In this document: positions 44,918 to 56,260 of the stretch, in pieces
Numbering within the stretch: the first letter of the stretch is position 1
Layout of the letters: every line of letters starts with the position of its first letter
Assembly (NCBI GenBank): GCA_934047225.1
Contig: OW203991.1
Span: 8,804,001-8,868,000 of the forward strand
Length of the DNA: 64,000 bases
Direction: 5' to 3'
Source: Ypsolopha sequella
Taxonomy: Eukaryota; Arthropoda; Insecta; Lepidoptera; Ypsolophidae
The notes under the pieces: model-generated
Databases searched by the model: none
What the model was told of the DNA's origin: nothing
What the model saw: only the letters and a program-made list of their open reading frames with translations
Made by a program: the position numbers and the translations under genes

Positions 44918-47098
44918 AAAGAAGAGATCTGAGGGTAGGGTTACCATCAGTACGGATTTGTTCGGCCATATCTGGACTTTGGACTTTTGGTCTCCTGTCC
45001 AGACTTTGTCCCAGCATTTTAATTTGTACAGACTTTGAATTTGATAAAGTTTTTAATTTTGCATTGAATTACTTATAAATCCCTGCAACCCTGTAGCTAC
45101 CATTTTTTGCGACTAAAATGTCCTGAACTTTTTCAAAATATTTTTTGAATAATCAATATTTCAAATTTCGAAATGATAATATAAAATCGACACCCAGGTA
45201 AGTTTACCATTTCAAAATTTGAAAAATCTTAGCAAAACGGCATTCCAAAAAAGAGCGGCCATTTTAGTTAAAAAAAGTGATGGTTCTCATCTAAGTTCTT
45301 ATCGAAATGTCGTCAAATATTATTCAGGAATGACAACATAACATTTTTTGTACAGGAAAAACGGTCAGGCAGACTTGTGGCAAACTAGAAGATTTCATCA
45401 CAGGTTGGTCAAGGCCACAATAATACATTGGTTGCATGCTGGTACTCGTTGGGATAAAAGCTAACCCCGAATGCGCCCCTAAAATCGGTCTGACTGACTA
45501 AACGGCCAGGCCGATTCTCAGCAGCAGATGTTTTTCTAGCTATACTAATAAAGTGTTATCGTATGAACAAAGTTTGATGCTGGTACTACATGAGATATTT
45601 TGACGTGAAAAACGCCCCACTTTTTTTCATGACTGTACAAAACCAAGTTTCGCCAAGGTCTGCCGGCTTTTGTAGTAGTAACTTTTTATCCTTCTTCTCA
45701 CAGTAACTGTCTCATGCTGGTACTCGATGAGATGTTAGTTAGAATAGTTACTCACGATAAACATTCGGTTTATAAGATACGAGAAGCATCTACCCTTAAT
45801 AAGAACTGCAATGAGCAGGCATCATGCGTAAACTTGGCAAAAGCGTGAAGCAGAGTTTTGATTTATCTTTTGAGTTTTCTGAAGTCAACTTTGTTATCCA
45901 TAGCATAAGAGCTAGGGAAGTCTTGAAGACTGATAAGAGAGTCAATGGACTGAAGGGGTGTAATTTAACATGGGATTGGACTTGGTTCCGATGCTATCGT
46001 ATTTTGGAACGCAGTGCGGTAGAAACAAAGTTTGTTCTTGAACTAGTAAAGCGTATGCTAAGGATTTTGAATGTCTTGCATTGAGTTATTGGAAGAGTAA
46101 CATTATATCTGAAGAAAAAAAAAATTGAGAAGCAAATTGTGTAGTGTCAAAACCAAGTTCTTTTTAATTTAGCAAGTTTATATTTATAATAAGAAGATAA
46201 ATTAATTTCCGGCCAAGCTAAAGTAGGTGTCTGAGTGAGGCGAATATCAGTCAGTAAACGTTTCCGAGTCTTCAAAGAAATAGACGTAATTGAAAGAATA
46301 TTGATTATGTAATATTTTAGAAATATAATTAGTTACGAGCATGTTGTCCGACCTGATCTATAGGATTCGTGTTATTTATAAGGATATTATAAAAGTGTAT
46401 ATAAAGAAGGTGGCCGAATACTATCTTTGGAGTGAGCACTGTCAAAAAATCCAATAAATTTTAACCAGTTTGTCAGATTGCAAAGCGAGCGCGCGGCCCG
46501 GTTAAAACGGCTACAGTTGGATGGCATTGAGGTCGTGCGCCCCGGAGAAATCTCGGAAAAATAATTGTTGCTATGTTGCTGTAGTTTTTATAGTTTTAGA
46601 GACAAGCCTCTGGATCATACTTCAGCCTCCTCTTCTAAAAAAGACGAATGTCCCCGTTGCGTTTTTTTTCACGCTTGACGCCTGCGTGCGTCCACCTTTT
46701 GTCAAAAAGGCGGCCATTAGAGGTAAGCTATCTTTGCTAGATTCTTTTGTCTCATTCGCTTTCCGCAATAAAATTCAAAATATTTTTCGTACAACGTTAT
46801 TTCTTTATTCATGAATATTTCAGGTAAGAAGCCTATATAAGTTTTTGTTAAATCTCGTGCCAAAAAAAGACTTGAAACAAATATAAAGCTCTCACATCAT
46901 AATAATTTTGCAGAAGAAAAGTTCCTGTAAAAGAGGCTTCTCGGGAATTCCACGTTTATATTTACGAGTAACTTTTCCTTTTTGTAAACAAAATTAGTCT
47001 CTTTTGGAGTTCCGGCAAAAATAACAATAAAAATAAAAGAATGATTCAGGAAAATTACTGTCATTAATCTTAGTTCGATATTTGAGGGAGAACAATAG
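44918..47098. other. No gene recognised
   Basis: AT-rich DNA with short chance frames only. AGGGTTACCAT at 44938 resembles the end of the element at 47322. Confidence 0.5.
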
Positions 47099-47905
47099 GT
47101 GGAATTGCCAGTTTTTAGGGCTCCGTACCCGAAGGGTGCCCAACGGGACCCTATTACTAAGCCTCCGTTATGTCTCTCCGTCTGTCTGTCTGTTTGTCCG
47201 TCTATCTGTCAATGGTCTACAGCTTCAGTCGTTTTAGTGAAATTTTTACACAATACGTTTTACAATAACCTCTATCACGGCAAATAATAAAATAAAAAAA
47301 AGTTCAGACCCAAGGAGGGACTAGGGTTACCATATGTAAATAGAGGGATGCCTGTCTATGGTACCTAAAATGCCTGATTTTTCAGGAAAATACCTGTCTA
47401 AAGCAAAACGCTTTTGGTAATAAGTAAAAGCCAACAGATAATAATGAAGAAGGATATTTATTACTGATATTTGTCAGAGGACATTTTTTTTAATAGTTAT
47501 TTCTTTTCTAATACATAAACGTAAAAATCTTCACAAGATATGTGCCAAAATAGAAAACACAAACTTGCAGATTTTCACGAATTCTGTAATGTCACCATTC
47601 ACTTCCCTAATTTTGAGAAAATTGCACCACTGTATGTGTAGTTAATCTAGATAGTTTAGAGTATCTGAACTCCGCGCTGCGCACGCGGGCGCCAAATTTA
47701 AAAATGTCTATCTCAGACCAATGCCGGCCGCACGCCTGTCTAAACCTTAAAATTCCTATCAAATGCGGCAAACGCCTGTCATATGGTAACCCTAGAGGGA
47801 CACCATACAAAATATCTTGAAAAACTAGCATTTTTTAACGTCATCATGAAAAAAATCATGTTAATAGGTGATTACGTAAAGATTACAGAAAAAATATAGT
47901 GGTTA
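47099..47905 (+). repeat. Insect interspersed repeat split by an insertion
   Basis: The left part (GGGCTCCGTACCCGAAGGG, then a CCGTCTGTCTGTCTG run) and the right part from 47829 (ATTACGTAAAGATTACAGAA, as at 12650) belong to the 12057-type repeat. They are separated by the element at 47322-47794. Confidence 0.6.
47322..47794. mobile_element. DNA element inserted in a repeat (473 bp)
   Basis: TAGGGTTACCATATG and CATATGGTAACCCTA are perfect inverted ends, flanked by GAGGGAC on each side (47315-47321, 47795-47801). The GGGTTACCA start is common among hAT elements; the 7-bp repeat may be an eroded 8-bp duplication. Internally TGCCTGTC recurs near both ends. Confidence 0.75.
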
Positions 47906-47991
47906 AGGTATTAGGAATCCATACTTAGCGGGAGCCGTGAAATTTTTGCCAAGCGCTACCATTTTAGCAGCTTTTTTTTTGTTACTAAAAT

Positions 47992-48170
47992 CTATCCATT
48001 CATCCAACAGCCTCGTTCGTCTACTGCTGGAAATAGGCCTCTCAAGGAATTCGCCACATTTGGCGTTCTCCTGGAACAAATGCCCATGTGCGTTGGGCAG
48101 GCGGGTTGGTAAGCGCGGTGTCGAAACCCTCGCATCAGTGACGCCTCTGCCCGTCTCCAATCTGTTTTAT
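47992..48170 (-). pseudogene. LINE 3'-terminal fragment
   Basis: The same terminus as at 26215: ATAGGCCTCTCAAGGAATTC on the plus strand and the shared CGTTGGGCAGGCGGGTTGG and AGTGACGCCTCTGCCCGTC blocks. The TGGA tail is at about 47992-48004. Confidence 0.55.
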
Positions 48171-48174
48171 GTAA

Positions 48175-48595
48175 AATTAAAAATTCAAAAAGTTTATTTT
48201 GCAAAGTAGGTATATATAATACACGTTTCACAAGTCAAATTTTAATCTTATAAAAATATATGTCATAAAATAATAAATGTACATGAACTACTTAGATTAA
48301 ATGTTTATTTAATTTATGTAACAATATATATACGATTAAAATTATAGGTAAATATTATTATACAAGGTGAAATCCAATCAACCGCCCGAACCCATACCGG
48401 AGACCCGGCCAGGGACTAGGAACAAGGTTCAATGATCACCAACCGAGCCCCCAGCACGAATCCAGGCGGCCGACCAAATCCCATCCTATATACTACATAG
48501 TAATAGGTAACATATATAAATACATGCCTACCTCCGCCCATTCGATTAGTCTTGCTAAGAAGAACGGGCAAGAAACTTGGAAAGATCATGTCTTT
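48175..48595 (-). repeat. Probable LINE 3'-end repeat
   Basis: ATTCAAAAAGTTTATTTTGC at one side and AAGAAGAACGGGCAAGAAAC at the other are strings I associate with a dispersed lepidopteran LINE tail. The GC-richer middle (48385-48480) is not recognised. Confidence 0.35.
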
Positions 48596-48781
48596 TTTTT
48601 TAACATAAACTTATACTATACATCAAATTACTTATATCTACTTTAACCAAGGGATAAAAAAATACAAGACAGCAGGAATTCAGGTTAATGAAAAAAGAAA
48701 AACATATATATCTTTGCCTGTAAGTGCTAGCAATGGGGGATGGAATATGGAAATGGAAATATCACAAAAAGAGTCCTCATC

Positions 48782-49132
48782 TTAAGAGGCCGGCGGAGCA
48801 TACCTAGTCCATACAAACGAAATACCAAAACCAATTGTATATCATAGATATTCTTAGGATAGCGTGTGTTTATTCCTATTGAATTACAGAATATCTTGGT
48901 TCCCAGATACTGATTTAAAGACGACATATAAGCAATTTGAAATTTCCATAGAAAGCTCATTTTCATATTCTTCTCATATTTCAGTCATGTTTAAATCAGT
49001 GTTTTATTTAATATATATTTGGAAACCTAGATATTCTGTAATGCAATCGGAAGAAAAACACGCTACCTTAAGAATATCTATGATTTACAAATAGTTTTGG
49101 TTTGAACTAGGATTACTCCGCCGGCCTCTTAA
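48782..49132. mobile_element. TTAA-bounded palindromic MITE, 351 bp
   Basis: TTAAGAGGCCGGCGGAG and CTCCGCCGGCCTCTTAA are perfect ends. The arms continue for about 150 bp (ATCATAGATATTCTTA and its complement). Its right TTAA (49129-49132) is shared with the next element. Confidence 0.8.
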
Positions 49133-49348
49133 GGGGAAATTCGTATCCTCTACGAAACGCCCAACTTTAGATGGTTCTTTTAATTTTTTAATCACAGTTT
49201 TTAAATACATGTGATTTATGGCATTTCGCGAACATAGTTTAATGACAGTTAGGCTTTCCGGCAAAATTTTGTTAATATCTCTAATAAAAAAATAAGAAAA
49301 ACCATCTTAAGTTGTGCGTTTCGTAGAGGATACGTCGTTCCCCCTTAA
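49129..49348. mobile_element. TTAA-bounded palindromic MITE, 220 bp, sharing a TTAA
   Basis: Left GTATCCTCTACGAAACGC and right GCGTTTCGTAGAGGATAC are perfect. The outermost TTAAGGGG and CCCCTTAA also match. Confidence 0.8.
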
Positions 49349-49455
49349 GGCGAGATGCTACCCTGATTAGCCTAAAACCAGAAATTTTTATCATCGCGTT
49401 TAAGACTGCTGAAAAGTCAAAGCCTCAAAAAAATGCTTCGCATTGCTGAGAACAC

Positions 49456-49866
49456 TACGAAATAGTAGTTTATGCTACAAAGGCGATAAGGAATAAAGAA
49501 AGGAATAAATAAGGAAGATTTAAAACTCGAGCGTAGCGAGTGTTTTAAACGTAACCGGGTAATTTATTGCTCTTACGCCCGTGTATCATACTACGTTTTT
49601 CAATGCATAGTGTGAGGAAATAAAACAAATATAATCTTGTGAACTTTAAATTATGATTGGCTCAAAAGGACTGTATCCAGAGCCGTTAAACAGTGGAAAA
49701 AAAAGTATAATATTTATGGTACACAGGAGAGGCTGCAGGTTAGCCAACCATTGTAAGTAAATAAAAAAATAAACAATAATAAAGCCCTAGGGCAAAATAA
49801 TCGACTTTCTGTTCGGTTTTGATGCATAATAAGTGAGACTTTACGAGCACTTGCATTGAAAAGAAT
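49456..49866 (-). repeat. 400-bp interspersed repeat, copy 2 of 3
   Basis: Reverse complement of 20771-21159 and 58811-59205; contains ATAATCGACTTTCTGTTCGG. Confidence 0.75.
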
Positions 49867-50416
49867 TAAAAAAAATGCAAACTACCCCTTGAAATTAAGC
49901 TTTCGTTGCAAAAATTTCAGAGTTTCGAGCGACAACTACCTACTGTTTATTTTTCGGAAACTATGTTTGTAGCAATATAATTGTATTAAATGCAAAATCA
50001 GGCACTTACATTATTATAAGCCTTAGTTTCCATAAAAGTACGTAATAACAGCAAAAAACAGTTTTTTTTATTACAAGCGCCTTAACACATAACAAAAAAA
50101 TAGTACGTTGAACAAAACGGAATTCGACTCTATAAGTGTTCGTTAAAATAGATTTTCGTTCTCGTCAGAAGTCCATTCAATTATTTTTTCGTTCATTCAT
50201 TCAAAAGTAAAATAGAAAAACACAAATTATAAATACATACTTGTTGCCCAAATATCCCCAAAATCTTAAGCTGGGTCCACCCAACTCCTAAGTGTACAAT
50301 ACAGACGGTGTTGGTAAACCCCTGTTTGGGCAAGGTTAATTGCATGATTGTTGTTCCACCAAGAAACCCACATCCAATCATAAACAAAGGAAAGGTCAAG
50401 CAGCGTGTACACCCAC

Positions 50417-50525
50417 CTGGCTTATCCAGGTCACTGATGAATTCCTCAGTCTCCACATAGGCTTCAGTCCACATCACAGGCGATATCAAAAGGAGCAATC
50501 CACACCGGAAAAAACGCCGAAACAT
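50417..50525 (-). CDS. Sidestep-family Ig protein, first coding exon (signal peptide)
   Basis: ATG at 50525 has A at -3. The product starts MFRRFFRCGLLLLISPVMWT then EAYVETEEF, a basic start plus a hydrophobic core ending near TEA, as in a secretory signal peptide. It continues ISDLDKP and reaches the donor CCAG/GTGGGTG. The coding length is 109 bases, so it exits in phase 1. This is exactly what the exon at 5264 needs (G + TG gives Val). An exported Ig protein needs such an exon, and no rival is visible between. It targets the product to the secretory pathway. The join over 45 kb is inference from phase and content. Confidence 0.7.
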
Positions 50526-50542
50526 AGTACAAGCCGCTCCAT
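50486..50542 (-). promoter_or_regulatory. Overlapping upstream ORF
   Basis: A second ATG lies 17 bases before the start codon (50542) in another frame. It runs 18 codons into the signal-peptide region and stops at TGA (50486-50488). If transcribed, it could lower initiation at the main ATG. Confidence 0.4.
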
Positions 50543-50864
50543 ATAAATATCAATTCAGAAACAAATTTAAATGCTATTTGCTTTTAATTTGTATTTGTTT
50601 AAAAATTTTGTATTTATTTTAAAGGTACCATTTCGTACAAAAAGCAAGTGTCCACTGTCCAATAATTAAAAACTCAAAGTTATTTATCACTGAAATCCAA
50701 CTAAACTTCACATCAAGTATAGCTTACAAAACTTTAATAAGTTAGCATTAGAAATGAAACCTCAATACAATCACAACCGTCAATACAACCATATTGTAAT
50801 CAGTATGTACTCAATGTAAACATTCCGAGATTTGTAAGATACACAAATGAACGAGTGAAAGAGA

Positions 50865-50920
50865 ACGTGCGTCCCAGCCAGCGTCGAGTGGCGTACTGAA
50901 CAGTACAGTACTGAACTGAA
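50865..50920 (-). promoter_or_regulatory. Possible TATA-less core promoter
   Basis: Minus strand shows TTCAG initiator-like motifs at 50920-50916, 50915-50911 and 50900-50896. About 28 bases after the last A (50897) comes GCACGT, a five-of-six match to the insect downstream promoter element. No TATA box lies 30 bases upstream. The evidence is motif spacing only. Confidence 0.25.
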
Positions 50921-50999
50921 TGATAGAAAACCGATAGCCGCCGACAAGAAAAGCTGACAATACACGTAGAAATTCGAAATTTAAATTTGAAAATGGTAT

Positions 51000-52730
51000 T
51001 CTCGGCTCACATCTACAGGGTACTTTTCTCCGTTACTTCGCGCTGCGCATTGCATACAAGGTATTAAGGCGCCTTTGAGAAAATGGGTGGAAATTTCTCC
51101 ACGAGAAAATTCGCTCCGATAACATGAAAACCCTTACTTAATTTGCCCCTTCGTTATCTTGTGATGTACTTTCCGATATCATATTTTGAAGGAAGGAATT
51201 TCATTTAATTTTTTCCGTCCTTATTGTGTTAGCTACTGAAAGGCGAGTTTGTGTCTCTGTGAGTAGGTCGTCGTTTTTATAAATGATATATTATTGCGAA
51301 TACCTATAGCAGAGAATGTTTAAGGACAAAAAACGAGATTTTAATAAGCACTAAGCGCCAAAAATGTCGAACTCATTATAGTCTCTTTCAATTTCAGTTG
51401 CTGAATATTGAAGTGTGTTTTGGATGTGTTACATATACAATGCTTGTTAAGAGCAAGAGATAGAGTGATGCGTTTATCTTGATGCAGAAATAGTGAGGGT
51501 GCAAAATGGTTATACCGGTTTCAAATATTTTCAATAACTTTTGGAGCATGTTATTGCTTATAACGGTGTATAATTATAGAATAACTTTGCAAACATGAAC
51601 TCTCCAATGAACAAGATTATGTTTATTACTTTGGTAATCTTTGTGTGTATTTTTTAGCACAGCTTTACTTTTAAATATGTTTACATGTGTGTAAAAATAT
51701 ATGTAAATAAAAAACATCGCTTTGGTACATTTTAAGATTTTTTATTAGTATTTTAATTGATTACTGTCTACTTCTCTTCTACTGTCTCTTCAATAATATT
51801 TTCTTACAATTTCTTACACATTTGCAGGTTTATGTTTGGGGCCTGGCCCGTTCACCGTTTTTTTCTTTTCTTTTAAATTGTGTTCGTGAATAATTATAAA
51901 AATCGAAAGCTGATAAAAATACAAACATAGTATATTCTTTGTTAAAAGCTCGTAAAATGTCACATTTCAAAGATATAAGCAATTAAAGTTTTACCAGCAT
52001 CGATTTACTGGAAGCGAAATTTCACACTCTGTAGCACCGTGCGTGGTGCTAATAGAGGTGCGCCACGCTCTAAAAACGATTTATTTCTGGTGCTAGCAGA
52101 ACAACTTCGCTTTTGCTTATATTTTCGAAACGTGACATTTTTGGAGGTTATGTTGAAGTATATTTTTTCACCTCAATAACTCGAAAAGCGCGCCTTTGTT
52201 GCTTAGAAGAAGAAAAGTGTTTTGAATTAAGAACCTGTGAATTGCTTCGTAATGAGGGCTACTATCGACGTCAGGTGGCGCCACTGAGGCGACAGGTATA
52301 GAGAAACGTCAAAGGCCCGCGAAACGGCGAAAGCTATGGATTTTTATTAGTTATTTGTGTATTAGTCGAGATAAATTCATAGTTTCAGGTTTATTATTCA
52401 AGGTACGGTGCAATGAAAGTAAATTAATTAAGATTAGAGCTAAAGAAAAGAGGGGCTAAAACAAAACTTATGTCCTCCTTTCGTTTTCGAACATAACGGA
52501 ACTGCACATCATTGCGGCATTGTTTATTCGCATTTAAGAAAGAAAGAAAAAAAAAATATATGGATAAGCAAAACAAAAAATTGAACTTCTATGTAAATCT
52601 AACCTAACAAACCTTTGACATATACCTTCCGTGCCAGTGGCGCCAACTGGTGGCCTTTATAAAAGTAGACCCCATTCATTCGTTCACGGATAGTAAACAT
52701 CAGTACGCTGGCTATCTCTTTCACTCTACA
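51000..52730. other. Intergenic, nothing recognised
   Basis: AT-rich flank upstream of the Side-like start. A small GCACCGTGCGTGGTGC hairpin is at 52036-52051. Confidence 0.5.
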
Positions 52731-52737
52731 AGTATGA

Positions 52738-52935
52738 GGATTCCAGACACATTTGGAGGCTATACACAGCTCTGCAGCTTGTCAAATACCATAGACAAGG
52801 TAAACTTAATGTAATCTTGTGTATAGCCTCCATATTGGGAAGCCATGCACAGCCTTGCAGCTTTTCGGATACCATAGAAAAGGTAAACTTCTCGTAATTC
52901 TGTGTATAGCCTCCCAGTGTGTTTGGAATCTGTAC
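52738..52935. repeat. Tandem duplication of about 75 bp within a palindromic unit
   Basis: CTGCAGCTTGTCAAATACC..TGTGTATAGCCTCC and TTGCAGCTTTTCGGATACC..TGTGTATAGCCTCC are consecutive copies. The outer ends ATTCCAGACACATTTGG and GTGTGTTTGGAAT are inverted. Confidence 0.55.
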
Positions 52936-53260
52936 CATAGACTATGAACTTTCTGAATTTCTACGGAAAACGGATAGATTATAACGCCCGTGTGGCTCAG
53001 AATAAGGAATACTTCTGAGCCGTGTGGTTATTGTTGATTTGCGTTTTCGATCGGTTTATCAGAGATTTTACGATTTTTGACGGCTTTTGGGATTCAATTA
53101 TTCCTTAAAAAAAATTTAAGTGCAATATTTTTAGGTACATAATGTATTATTAAAAAAAAAAACAATTGAATTCTTTAAAGTTCGTTCGAAAATATAGTGT
53201 TTTTAGGTACATCTTGTGTTTTCTCGCAAGTGAGGTGTAAAGTTGTATGTGTCACACGAG

Positions 53261-53354
53261 AGCAAATTTATTTTGTTTCTTGTGCCCTTGAATCCCTCAC
53301 TACGCTCAGGTTAGAATCACTCGCTACGCTCAAAAAAAACTTTGCTCTCTTGTT
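53261..53354. repeat. Hairpin with CTCGCTACGCTC motif
   Basis: GAGAGCAAATTTATTTTG mirrors CAAAAAAAACTTTGCTCTC; the tip contains CTCACTACGCTC and CTCGCTACGCTC. Confidence 0.5.
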
Positions 53355-53958
53355 GCTTGAATAACTATTGTTTATATTGACATAAGAGAGACATCATAAG
53401 ATACATAATTTATTTTACACCAAATACTTTTTGTACACACTTAACAGATAAACACTCGCCAAATAAGGGTTAAAAACAACTACTTAGGTAAAAGGTTTGT
53501 ATCCAGAGAAAGGGAACGAGCAATCTGCTATTGGTATCATTGCTTGGACGAATAAACCAGTGTCATTGGTATCAGTGATCATTTTTATATCAAACATTTG
53601 AAAAACGAATTTTGAAAAAAAAAAGGAGCGTTGATAGAGGTTCCCTAGGGTTGTTTTCCTCTATGGGGCCCCCTTTAACAGTTCAAGATTAATTGTAGAA
53701 CAATATTATTCAGTTTTCTAAAACATAATTTTAAACAAAATTGTGAAGTCTCTTTGTGCTTGAGAATTTACTTACATATTCTCTTTATATTGTTCACAAA
53801 GATTGGCTTAACACTCTAAATTCTTAGACAACGTTTTACCGAGAGCTCCTCAACTCAGATCTATTTATCCACACGGAGATTAAGAAAATAAAATAAAATA
53901 AGTCAAATAAGTCTCAGTCCTCGCGAGAGTGTCGCACACGTCGGAGCACCCCGTGGAG

Positions 53959-53996
53959 CCTGATGAAGGTCACTCTTAAGTTGACCGAAACGTTGA
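53959..53996 (+). ncRNA. Hammerhead-like core motif
   Basis: CCTGATGAAGGTCA, a loop, TGACCGAAACGTT: CUGAUGA and GAAA boxes around a GGUCA/UGACC stem. It has one extra A before the stem. This form resembles Penelope-type element termini, but stems I and III are not evident. Confidence 0.4.
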
Positions 53997-54212
53997 GATT
54001 TTCTTGCATAAATAAAAGTGAGTCTAAGCTGTCTTAAAAATCTATTTCGTTGTGTAAGATGGACACTCACTCTAATTTTATAAAAAAATAGCTTTATTTA
54101 TACAATATACCTTATATATAATATTTATTATGTTTAAAATATTGTTAAATTATAAATAAATAAAAAGTCATGTAATCGCGTAAATATTACAACTGTTCCA
54201 CTGTTTTTGATT

Positions 54213-54427
54213 AGACTAGCGACCGGTTTCGTTAAAATAACATCTTCAGGCTTTTATGATATGAGCACGAATCATGAGCTGGAATATTTTGTCTTTGTTT
54301 ACATTTGTGTAAAATGTCTTTTAAATCATGTTTGTCATTAAACAAAGACGAAATATTCCATCTCATGATTCGTACCCATATCATAAAAGCCTGAAGATGT
54401 TATTTTAACGAAACCGGTCGCTAGTCT
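54213..54427. repeat. Palindrome with a hammerhead-like motif in each arm
   Basis: Arms of 88 bp (54213-54300 and 54340-54427) are near-perfect inverted copies. Each carries CCTGAAGATGTTATTTTAAC, GAAACCGG reading outward, the same core as at 10370. Confidence 0.75.
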
Positions 54428-54756
54428 AATAAAAAACAGTATAACAGTTACCAAGTATTTGTTTTATTGACAATATACTGAAAAATTTTAAAATGAAATA
54501 ATATAATAATATGACACACAGTATATTTTGTATTGCTAGCTTTGCTTTCTCTCTACGTAAGAATACTCTATTGTTCTCCTCTGTTACTTTTACTTCAACT
54601 TGTTTCAAAACGTTTTCGTGAAATTATTTGACAACTTTCTTTCTCAAGGCTTGTTTCATGCTTTTAGCCGGGGTTGGGTTGTACTAAACAAAATATTGTC
54701 ACGACAATAAACTTAGGGGTTGTCAGAAGTGTTTCTGGGTGTGGTCTGGCAGTCCC

Positions 54757-54900
54757 GAAACTTGAGCCTTATCTCTACACTTCAAGCTCAAATACGCCCT
54801 TTTTAGGGCATGCAGGTATGTATTGTTTACACAGTGTTTTCCTTTACCATTCAGTAAGTGGTAAATTCATACATTCTAAAAAACTCTGCGATGGATGCTC
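54757..54900 (-). mobile_element. SINE fragment
   Basis: CGCCCTTTTTAGGGCATGCA, ACACAGTGTTTTCCTTTACC and AGTAAGTGGTAAATTCATAC follow the antisense of the 38392 SINE body. Confidence 0.6.
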
Positions 54901-55258
54901 GATATTGCTCGCTCCATATTGTTACAGATTTAATTTTTTATTTTTACATAGAGAGTTATCCAACCTCTTTTTTGACTTGGGCTGGGTCTGTGGCATTGAT
55001 ATTCATCATTTAGACCAAGTTTATTAAGAATTTACTATATTTCTTAGAATTCGAATCTCTAAAGATTAATTGTAACTATAGAGGATGTTGAGATAAAGTT
55101 ACGTAAGCCGAAAACTGGCGATAGTACTCGTAAATTTAAACAACTTTCAGTGAAAAAAAATTAAGAAATCGAGAAAAAAGATTGTTGTTTCATACATTAG
55201 GACAGCAGCCCCCCTATTCTGTATCTTTAGTTGCCAACTGGACTGGGTGCTTATCATC

Positions 55259-55453
55259 AAAAACATAGATAAAAACTGAAGTTGTTTGCATGGGAGCTAA
55301 GCGAAATTCTTAAAATTTGTTTTCACCTTTCCATACTAGACCAGTCAGCTGATCGGGGCAATTTGTATGGGAGGAAGAGAAAAAAAAGTTGCGAATTTCG
55401 CTTAGCTCCCATACAAACAGTTGTTCATATAGACTAATACTACCTATGTTTTG
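55259..55453. mobile_element. Foldback MITE
   Basis: GCATGGGAGCTAAGCGAAAT mirrors ATTTCGCTTAGCTCCCAT. Outer parts AAAACATAG and CTATGTTTT also pair. The centre holds CCAGTCAGCTGATCGG. Confidence 0.65.
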
Positions 55454-55551
55454 AGTTTCGCCAACTAATATTATTTAACCTTATATTTAATAATTCAACT
55501 TTAGTTATGTACTATTGGAGTTTATTTATTAATTCGATTTAATGAAGAAAA

Positions 55552-55980
55552 TTACAAATACAAATACAAATACAAATTATTTATTATCCTCATAAAAAAT
55601 GCAGCATCAATAATGAAGTATTAAATTTACCCTTAACTGAGAAAAAAACCCGCCTCTCAGGGTAAAGGTCCACATAAAATAAATATAATTGAAATTTTGA
55701 TACATCGGCAATCATAAACCTAATCATAACATGACATTTTAAATTGAGAAATTTACATTTACATGCACAACATTATATATAAACAACTAAAACTAAAACT
55801 AAACATGCATTATTTAAATTTTTATGCATCTGATAACACAAAGTAGAATTAAAAATTAAGATTTAGAAATTTGAAATTTATATTGATAAGTAATTAACAG
55901 TAATTTCAATATTCACATCGTGACTATATGATAAGTGATAAATAATAATAAAAAATAAAAATCAAAATCAAAAATCAAAA
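55552..55980 (-). repeat. LINE 3' tail region with simple repeats
   Basis: (AAATAC)n at 55554-55576 and (AAATCAA)n-like runs at 55960-55985 are complements of microsatellite tails. They mark the 3' end of the LINE at 56261-57627 and possibly of a second one. Confidence 0.45.
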
Positions 55981-56260
55981 ATATTTATTTGTATGATTTT
56001 TGGTTGAATATAAAGTTGTTACAGTATGTATAGTGCTCAAAAAATCTGCCGATTATGGCGTACAAATGTTAAATTACTTACAATTATAATTATACAAAAT
56101 ACTAATAGAATTAAATGAAGTCAACTACAATTTATTTATGAATAATATTTACAGGTACAGTTTTGTGTCAATTGTATGTCATATCAATATCATAGCAAGT
56201 ATAATGTGCAACTATCAATTTATACTACCTATACAAAATTTCTGAAATAGATTTAGTTTA

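Larger units (their letters stand above)
5265..50416 (-). other. Giant first coding intron of the Side-like gene (45.2 kb)
   Basis: It runs from the donor GTGGGTG at 50416 to the acceptor TTTGTTTCAG ending at 5265. Apart from the elements listed separately, it is AT-rich DNA with no recognised gene. Blank stretches of note are 11239-12056, 15292-17258, 24671-26214, 27381-28422, 34205-35997 and 45080-47098. The link rests on phase agreement and on the signal-peptide/Ig order; a transcript would prove it. Confidence 0.65.

Noticed and set aside
44512..45078. 188-codon plus-strand frame
   Set aside because: Lies mostly within a non-autonomous element with 30-bp inverted ends and shows no domain.
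50193..50416. Extension of the signal-peptide exon to a 110-codon ORF
   Set aside because: The reading past GTGGGTG is intron; stopping at the donor gives the phase the next exon requires.
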